From Petrolisthes cinctipes (taxonomy: Eukaryota; Arthropoda; Malacostraca; Decapoda; Porcellanidae), in contig JAWQEG010000631.1 of the NCBI GenBank assembly GCA_033782935.1, forward strand, positions 144,946-208,945: DNA of 64,000 bases, written 5' to 3'. The translations under genes were made by a program, and so were the position numbers. Every line of letters starts with the position of its first letter. Position 1 is the stretch's first letter. Shown here piece by piece: positions 61,230-64,000 of this stretch. Under the pieces are notes generated by a model. That model saw only the letters and a list, made by a program, of their open reading frames with translations, was not told the DNA's origin and did not search any database.

Positions 61230-62205
61230 ATTTCATTATCTCATTCACTACCAAACCATATTTTTTGGATATTGTGTAAAATTTAGATTATCTACAACAA
61301 CCTCATATATATCTGTAAATAAATACGATGACGTGTATTCAATATTTTGCTATAAAGCCAGAAACTAAGATCAATTCCTTAAGATAATACCTTATTATTA
61401 CAATATTTGTAATGCTCTTCATAGGTAAAATAAATGGGTGCTCAGACCATCAGGTAATACAGTCAGAAGTATTTTTTTTTTGTTTTTTTTTTCAAATAAT
61501 TTTCCTATGAAGAAAATATGTTCACTAAAGTGGATCAGCTCTTCTCAGTTTTTAACAAATGTGTAATGCAATAATCTGTATAATATGATAATTCTCACTG
61601 AATGCTGTTTCTATCTGGGAGCTGATCTGATTGGGTCAACAACAACTTCAGAAGAGACTTGTGTAGATTAATTAGTAGTTGGGGCCCAAGTCCTTAAAAA
61701 TAAACCTAATATATATGAACACTGTGCAGTCATATACTCGCGAACCATACCATACATTCCCCTTCCACCCTGACTGAGGAGTGGTTCTGGCTTTTGGGTT
61801 ATGCTTCGGCTAGATTATTATTTTCAGCATACCAAGTTACCACAATGTGTTCCCTAATCATCATCGTATAGTCAAGTAAGCCAGAAAAATGACTCTGGTT
61901 ATCTCAGCGTCGTTCAAAGTTGTCTAGAAATATTAACTCATGACTGTGCATAGCTTTATCCAGCCCCGTGAAATAATTATGATAAATCGTCATTTTATGT
62001 GAGGCTTTGGAGTGATAGTGAAGAAGATGCGTTAATTTTTTCCTGATAAGAATTCCTACTTTATTAAAACACTGATATTCAGGGCACACCGGTACTGCCT
62101 AAGGTGAATTTGTCAACTAAAATTACTTGTGCATAAAGCAAGTGCCGTGTAAAAATAAACAATTATCTGAAGAACCAGTACCATTTTATCATATATTTTT
62201 TTTTT
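61230..62205. other. AT-rich intergenic sequence
   Basis: No gene recognised. Confidence 0.5.
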
Positions 62206-62249
62206 ATAATTTATGAAAGTGGGTAGCTTTCTAAGACTCAAGAATTGGT

Positions 62250-62511
62250 CAGTACAGTCGATCGTTTGTCCCTTGGTCTGTCATTATGGAATGGTCCTTG
62301 GTGAATCTGTCTTTGATGGTGTAGGACTGGCTGGCTTCAAGAGTAGGGCGAATATGTTTTTATTGAGCTATCTACTTATCTTTTTGTCTTCTTTAAAAAA
62401 TTCTTTAGATTGGATTCATGGGGCTGGGGTCCTCGGATTGATAGAATGCTTGCATTCTCTCCCAGCTTTGAGTCTTCGGTCTTTTTTAATAATAATAATA
62501 ATAATAATATA
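62250..62511 (+). pseudogene. LINE 3' end with (AAT)n tail
   Basis: One frame reads LWNGP and, after a one-base slip, GESVFDGVGLAGFKSRANM. This resembles the C-terminal tail of non-LTR polymerases (WNGLP-E-V-V-A-S-L-FK-RLD). It is followed by GVLGLIECLHSLPALSLRSF and then a run of AAT repeats at about 62489-62510, a tail type used by several LINE clades. No upstream polymerase domain is present. The LINE assignment rests on these short motifs, so it is moderate. Confidence 0.6.
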
Positions 62512-62519
62512 CAGTGGTT

Positions 62520-63340
62520 AAGGTACAATATCGATATCTTATCATATTAAGTTCTATAGCTAAAGTCCCAATATTTATTTTGAAGATTTAATTCCACTCA
62601 ACGTAGGTCTTTTCATGTTTGGTAATTATTTTGTTGTTTTGACGGAGGATTTGCTTTTCTAGAATGGCTATCATCAACATTATTATTATGAACATCAGCG
62701 GAAAAAGTGTAGTTTTTCACCTTACTAAACATATCTCCCAAATCCATAAAATCACCCGAATGTAGTAACACTATTCGAGTTGTGCAAATCCTTATTAATA
62801 TTACGGTAAAAAATGTAAGTTTTATTAATGACAACACTTAACAAATATTGGTATGGGACAGTGAAGTGGCAATATAAATCTTGACGATGCTACTAGATGC
62901 TAGTGAATCGGTTAAAATATTATTATGCAAAAATTTTGCTTACGGTAGAGTATGATGATCTTTGGTGAGTTTGTAGCTCCCATTACCAAAACAAGTATTT
63001 TTGCTCAAGAGTGATAAACTTAACCATAAAAGGATTAATTTATATAAATGTCTCAATAATCACACAATGCCGTGTAAATGAATATGAACAAAGAAACGAG
63101 GGGTAACTTAATTCTTCAAGCTTACATACAAGTATATGATTTTGCTGAGTAAACAAACTCTTGAAAAAATAAAATATATATCACTAAATTCGTAGGACCC
63201 ATTATTATTTTTATTTAAGTCGACCAAGTTTAAGAATTGGAACATTTTTATTTATGCAACATGGATATGCTTATGATATTCAATTTTATTCCTAATAAAA
63301 ATTATATCACCCAATTATGATGACACTTATTGCATTCTTT
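62520..63340. other. AT-rich intergenic sequence
   Basis: No gene recognised. Confidence 0.5.
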
Positions 63341-63359
63341 TCCAGGATCATAAATGTGG

Positions 63360-63436
63360 CTGGAAACACAACGAGTCTTCTTATTTCCTGATGATACTAA
63401 GTTATACCAAGGACCGGCAAAACTAAGTCCATTCAT
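63360..63436 (+). pseudogene. Possible tiny LINE remnant (PDDTKLY)
   Basis: The frame LETQRVFLFPDDTKLYQGP resembles the catalytic box FADDTKLY of CR1-like reverse transcriptases, with the Ala changed to Pro. It is too short for certainty. Confidence 0.4.
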
Positions 63437-63483
63437 GATCATACTAAGTTCTACCAAGGTCTGGCAAAACTAACTCCATTCAT
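63393..63483. repeat. ~46 bp direct duplication
   Basis: GATACTAAGTTATACCAAGG with AAACTAAGTCCATTCATGAT, then the same order again: CATACTAAGTTCTACCAAGG and AAACTAACTCCATTCAT. Confidence 0.9.
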
Positions 63484-63749
63484 GATAAAGATTAAACCAT
63501 TTATTCCTTCATGTTTATAGAAACTTCCTTGGCCGTCAAATTAACTAACTAACTATTGAAACACACCTTGGTCAATCAATATCTCAGGAAACCCCAAACC
63601 ACAATATGATAAATTTTCTCTTGTAGAATTATGTTTTAGTAAATGTATAAACTCAATTTCTTCTGTATATAATCTCAGTTTAATTCAGTTGAATATTATT
63701 GAAGTTTGAAGAAGATCACAATATATATAACAACATTAAAACAATAACG

Positions 63750-64000
63750 TTCACCTTTCTTCTCCCTCCTTCCTCTCTCCTCCTCCCTTCTTCCTCTTTC
63801 CTCTCTTTCTTCTTTCAGCTCCGTCACTTCCCCAGTCATCCTCGTTCTCCTCCCTTCCTTCAACTGCTCTCTTTCTTACACTCCCTCTCTCTTCTTACGT
63901 TTCTCGTAACTCTCTTCCCCCCGTTTACTCTCACCCCCTCCTTTCTTCTTCCCTCACCCTCCTCCTCCCAAATTTTTACGTTGTCTCTCCCTTCACTCAC
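63750..64000. repeat. Pyrimidine-rich block at the window edge
   Basis: C/T-rich low-complexity sequence (CTCCTCCC, TTCTTCC words) running to the end of the window. Confidence 0.8.

Noticed and set aside
62213..62521. Host gene of 102 codons
   Set aside because: The translation resembles a LINE C-terminal tail and runs into an (AAT)n tail encoding an Ile run.

Overview
This looks like non-coding animal DNA, most likely from an arthropod and probably a decapod crustacean. That placement is inference from style: AT-rich unique sequence, very dense dinucleotide microsatellites (long GA, CA/GT and AT tracts), and decayed non-LTR retrotransposons of the kind common in decapod genomes. I found no convincing host protein-coding gene, no tRNA or rRNA gene, no CRISPR and no prokaryotic operon structure. 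Almost every long open frame is read through a simple repeat or a minisatellite whose period is a multiple of three, or through a decayed reverse transcriptase.

Layout. 0-8 kb: a pyrimidine-rich minisatellite, AT-rich sequence, then three decayed LINE fragments (3.54-4.45, about 4.70-6.43 and 6.54-7.32 kb). 8-12 kb: minisatellites, microsatellites and small palindromes. 12-26 kb: AT-rich sequence with many short palindromic elements (MITEs) and several minisatellites. 26.5-27.5 kb: an uninterrupted (AC)n tract of 996 bp. 28-39 kb: a CA-rich satellite, more MITEs, LINE remnants at 32.2 and 35.2 kb, and a 62-bp minisatellite near 38 kb. 39.4-44.6 kb: about 5 kb of extreme purine/pyrimidine strand asymmetry that flips sign near 42.0 kb. 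44.7-61 kb: MITE-rich AT sequence, a 78-bp and a 16-bp tandem array, and pyrimidine-rich blocks. 61-64 kb: AT-rich sequence with a LINE 3' end at 62.2 kb.

The main unifying pattern is a group of about 28 short (about 155-175 bp) hairpin elements bounded by TTAA. They fall into three terminal-sequence families, here called A, B and C. The outer terminal repeats of A differ from those of B and C, yet all three carry the same inner inverted motif: GATTCCTCC, four variable bases, TATGCCA, one base, GAAACA, mirrored on the other arm. Several sit end to end sharing a single TTAA, including a chain of three at 52.83-53.31 kb. A second, unrelated set of TA-flanked mariner-like MITEs is also present. 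These are non-autonomous; no transposase gene is in the window.

The genes do not work together in any pathway. The biology visible here is transposon accumulation, decay and tandem-repeat growth.
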